Assembly: GCA_019307165.1 (NCBI GenBank)
Contig: JAFDKD010000085.1
Location: forward strand, 1-8,597
Source: Deltaproteobacteria bacterium
GTDB lineage: Bacteria > Desulfobacterota > DSM-4660 > Desulfatiglandales > Desulfatiglandaceae
Length of the DNA stretch: 8,597 bases
Direction of reading: 5' to 3'
Shown here: positions 6,969 through 8,597 of the stretch, one piece after another
Layout: each line of letters begins with the position of its first letter
How positions within the stretch are numbered: the stretch's first letter is position 1
Notes under the pieces: generated by a model
The model's input: the letters and a program-made list of their open reading frames with translations, nothing else
Databases searched by the model: none
What the model was told of the DNA's origin: nothing
Made by a program: the position numbers and the translations under genes

Positions 6969-8036
6969 ATGGAATTTATCAAACCGGGAATCAACCTCGA
7001 TTTCGTCGGAAAGCGCAAATTGGCTTTTGGACTTTCTGTTTGCATGATCGTGCTCACCATTTTTCTCGTGATATGGCGTGGCGGACCCAACCTGGGCGTG
7101 GATTTTTCCGGCGGGGTGCTCGTTCAAGTGAAAATGGACAGGGCGGTGCCGCTTCCCCAGATGCGAGCGGCGCTGGAAGTGGTCCAGCTGCAGGACAGCA
7201 TTATTCAGGAGTTCGGGGAGGAAGGACAGTTCGAATATCTCATTCGGGTCAGAAATGTGGACATCGAACTGACCGGACTGGGGGACAAGGTCAAGGAGGC
7301 GCTTTCAGACGAATTCGGCGAGGGCGTCGAAATGCGCAGGGTGGAAATGGTGGGACCCAAGGTGGGGAAAGACTTGAGACAGAAGGCCCTGTTCGCCATT
7401 TTCTATGCGATTCTTTTCATTGCCATCTACATCTCGGGACGATTTGAATTGAAATGGCTGATGAGCATTGTGATGGCCCTGTCCCTGGCCCTGGTCGTAT
7501 ACGGGGCCACCAGCATCGGCATGAGCGTCACCTGGCTTATTCTGATGGCTTTGGCCGTTACCATCGCCCTGTGCTGGTTTTTGAAATTGAAGTATGCGCT
7601 GGGGGCCATTATCGCGCTGATCCACGATGTAACCATTACCATCGGGGCGTTTGCGCTCACGGACAGGGAAATATCCTTGTCGATCATCGCCGCCTTTTTG
7701 ACCATCGTGGGCTATTCCCTGAACGATACAATCATTGTCTTCGACCGTATACGTGAAAACCTCAGGCGATTTCGAAGGCGTCCGTTTGAAGAGGTGATGA
7801 ATAAAAGCATCAACGAGACATTGAGCCGGACGCTGCTGACATCCACCACCACCCTGGCTGTTGTCCTGATCCTTTTCATAGTCGGCGGCGGCGTTATCCA
7901 TGATTTTGCCTTTGCCATGCTTGTAGGGATCGTCGTGGGCACGTATTCGTCCATATTTGTGGCAAGTCCCGTTCTTCTGATTTGGGAGGGCGGATTTTCC
8001 GGGGCGGCGGGAAAAAATGCTGTCGCGAAAACCTGA
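6969..8036 (+). CDS. secF: Protein translocase subunit SecF with an extra two-helix insertion
   Basis: SecF pairs with SecD in proton-driven support of protein export. The 355-aa protein is longer than E. coli SecF (323) despite a shorter N-terminus. TM1 (about 18-37) leads into GVDFSGGVLVQVK (43-55) and the periplasmic domain. VEMVGPKVGKDLRQKA (125-140) precedes TM2 and RFELK (158-162). About 46 residues (163-208) with two further hydrophobic segments come next, before the usual YALGAIIALIHDV (209-221). GYSLNDTIIVFDRIREN (248-264) contains D253, and R287 lies in LSRTLLTS; these match E. coli D213 and R247, keeping their 34-residue spacing. IHDFAFAML and GTYSSIFVASP close the core. GGAG 8 nt upstream supports the ATG. 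It is the last gene of the operon. Confidence 0.95.
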   Translation: MEFIKPGINLDFVGKRKLAFGLSVCMIVLTIFLVIWRGGPNLGVDFSGGVLVQVKMDRAVPLPQMRAALEVVQLQDSIIQEFGEEGQFEYLIRVRNVDIELTGLGDKVKEALSDEFGEGVEMRRVEMVGPKVGKDLRQKALFAIFYAILFIAIYISGRFELKWLMSIVMALSLALVVYGATSIGMSVTWLILMALAVTIALCWFLKLKYALGAIIALIHDVTITIGAFALTDREISLSIIAAFLTIVGYSLNDTIIVFDRIRENLRRFRRRPFEEVMNKSINETLSRTLLTSTTTLAVVLILFIVGGGVIHDFAFAMLVGIVVGTYSSIFVASPVLLIWEGGFSGAAGKNAVAKT

Positions 8037-8048
8037 GGCCCGTTTTAC

Positions 8049-8072
8049 GGCCCCGCTTATGGCGCCCTTTTT
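8049..8072 (+). terminator. Possible weak terminator after secF
   Basis: GGCCCC (8049-8054) can pair with GGCGCC (8061-8066), with one mismatch, around GCTTAT. This is followed by C and five T (8067-8072), starting 13 nt past the secF stop. The short imperfect stem makes it a weak candidate; the downstream hairpin at 8161 looks better. Confidence 0.35.
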
Positions 8073-8160
8073 GATTCCTTGTAGAAACCCACGCCCTACC
8101 CCGCATAGCGGGATCTTTGATACGCGTGGTCATATCTTGTTTCGTCTGCATAACTTGGTC

Positions 8161-8184
8161 CTCTGGGCCAGGTCAGAGTTTTTT
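8161..8184 (+). terminator. Intrinsic terminator-like hairpin for the yajC-secDF end of the operon
   Basis: CTCTG (8161-8165) pairs perfectly with CAGAG (8174-8178) around an 8-nt loop, extendable by a G-U pair, and is followed at once by six T (8179-8184). It lies 124 nt after the secF stop, so a 3' untranslated region of about 150 nt would result. That stretch also holds a CCCGC-ATA-GCGGG hairpin (8100-8112) nested inside CCACGC/GCGTGG (8089-8094 with 8124-8129). Confidence 0.5.
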
Positions 8185-8433
8185 GGCTATGCCAATGTTG
8201 AAATAAGGTGTCAGTGTTCAGGTGTCAGTATGAATAATAGGCCTCGATGCCGCTATGTGTTGCTGTTGGGATTGCCCCCACTTGATTTACCAGCATTTGT
8301 TTAGAACAAATCCTTTCCTGACACCTGACACCTAATGGGTGCATTATTTACAGGAGCCGGTAATTGCAGTGCCCCTTACGGGGGCTGCCTCAAAGCCGAG
8401 TCCTATGGGCCCGGATCTTAACTGGCTATGCCA
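8184..8433. repeat. Duplicated palindrome TGGCTATGCCA (two copies)
   Basis: The 11-mer TGGCTATGCCA occurs exactly at 8184-8194 and at 8423-8433, and each copy is itself a TGGC-TAT-GCCA inverted repeat. The first extends to TTGGC-TAT-GCCAA. The same strand and near-identical flanks (13 of 15 positions) suggest copies of a short element or paired protein-binding sites. Confidence 0.5.
8206..8333. repeat. Heptad direct repeats in inverted arrangement (MITE- or REP-like)
   Basis: On the left, three 7-mers run head to tail: GTGTCAG (8208-8214), TGTTCAG (8215-8221), GTGTCAG (8222-8228). On the right, the reverse complement CTGACAC occurs twice (8318-8324 and 8325-8331). AGGTGTCAG therefore pairs with CTGACACCT across about 90 bp. 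The interior has a TTTGTT-TAG-AACAAA hairpin (8296-8310) and no gene. The arrangement resembles small non-coding repeat elements, but the family is not identified. Confidence 0.5.
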
Positions 8434-8521
8434 TTGAGCCGTTTGGGCAGAGGCTCGCCTCAATGCCCCGCCTGCGGCGGCCATTAGCTAGTGCCCATCC
8501 ATTAATGAAATAGGGGCACTG
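8366..8521. repeat. Hairpin-rich block bounded by a 10-bp inverted repeat
   Basis: CAGTGCCCCT (8367-8376) is the exact reverse complement of AGGGGCACTG (8512-8521). Inside lie GCAG..CCCC-TTAC-GGGG..CTGC (8366-8388), TGGC-TAT-GCCA (8423-8433), GGGCA-GAGGC / GCCTC-AA-TGCCC (8445-8468), CCGCC-TGC-GGCGG (8468-8480), and AGTGCCC (8490-8496) that can also pair with GGGCACT (8514-8520). The density of stems suggests either a small mobile-element remnant with terminal repeats or a structured RNA. No open frame and no known riboswitch core was recognised. Confidence 0.45.
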
Positions 8522-8540
8522 GCAAGTTTCCAATTCAGAA

Positions 8541-8597
8541 ATGAGCAATTTTTTACAAGTTCTAGGAAATCAAGGGGTTGGGCGGAGGCGTACGATA
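8541..8597 (+). CDS. Possible start of an unidentified gene running off the window
   Basis: ATG 8541 opens a 19-codon frame with no stop before the edge (MSNFLQVLGNQGVGRRRTI). There is no visible Shine-Dalgarno sequence and too little protein to recognise. It begins 20 nt after the inverted repeat ending at 8521, which would fit the left end of an insertion sequence, but this is speculation. It could equally be chance. Confidence 0.15.
   Translation, partial: MSNFLQVLGNQGVGRRRTI

Noticed and set aside
6129..7127. 332-codon minus-strand frame across secD and the secF start
   Set aside because: It is antisense to well-supported SecD and SecF, low in complexity (many His, Gln, Asp, Arg) and matches no family I know.
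8017..8304. 95-codon plus-strand frame after secF
   Set aside because: It overlaps the secF end in another frame, crosses terminator-like and repeat structures, lacks a ribosome site and has no protein-like features.
8206..8333. CRISPR array
   Set aside because: The repeats are 7 bp, directly adjacent or inverted, without regular spacers, and no cas gene is present.
8366..8388. Cobalamin-riboswitch-like GCAGCCCCCG on the minus strand
   Set aside because: The local match is short; the rest of the conserved core and the B12 box are not present in order.

Overview
The window is about 8.6 kb of a moderately GC-rich bacterial chromosome, mostly housekeeping genes. Gene order (DUF2065, queA, tgt, yajC, secD, secF) and protein character fit a deltaproteobacterium (Desulfobacterota, perhaps Desulfobacterales). 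That assignment is inferred from synteny and protein resemblance; no marker gene proves it.

Left, minus strand (1-1939): alr (alanine racemase) is followed by argS (arginyl-tRNA synthetase, cut by the window edge). They share an ATGA stop/start overlap, so they are read as one transcript, alr first. A 345-bp divergent gap (1940-2284) follows. It carries a near-consensus sigma70 promoter facing right (TTGACT, 17 bp, TACAAT) and a leader with alternative hairpins ending in seven T.

Middle, plus strand (2285-8036): a 61-aa DUF2065 membrane protein, then queA and tgt (two steps of queuosine tRNA modification), then yajC, secD and secF (the accessory complex of the Sec translocon). All run the same way with gaps of 49-140 bp, so they look like one operon. 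Three of the internal gaps hold strong GC hairpins without U tracts, which may adjust expression of individual genes. tgt appears to start at TTG, secD at GTG, and queA has no visible Shine-Dalgarno sequence.

Right (8037-8597): about 560 bp without a convincing gene but full of structure. It holds two terminator-like hairpins, heptad repeats related to GTGTCAG in inverted orientation (8206-8333), a duplicated palindrome TGGCTATGCCA, and a hairpin-rich block enclosed by a 10-bp perfect inverted repeat (8367-8521). A reading frame opens at 8541 and runs off the edge. This looks like repeat or mobile-element-derived DNA, or an uncharacterised structured RNA.

No wholly new system is evident. The most notable points are a 46-residue insertion in SecF that adds two predicted membrane segments, the loss of a conserved Met-His pair in QueA, the structured right-hand region, and the leader ahead of the operon.
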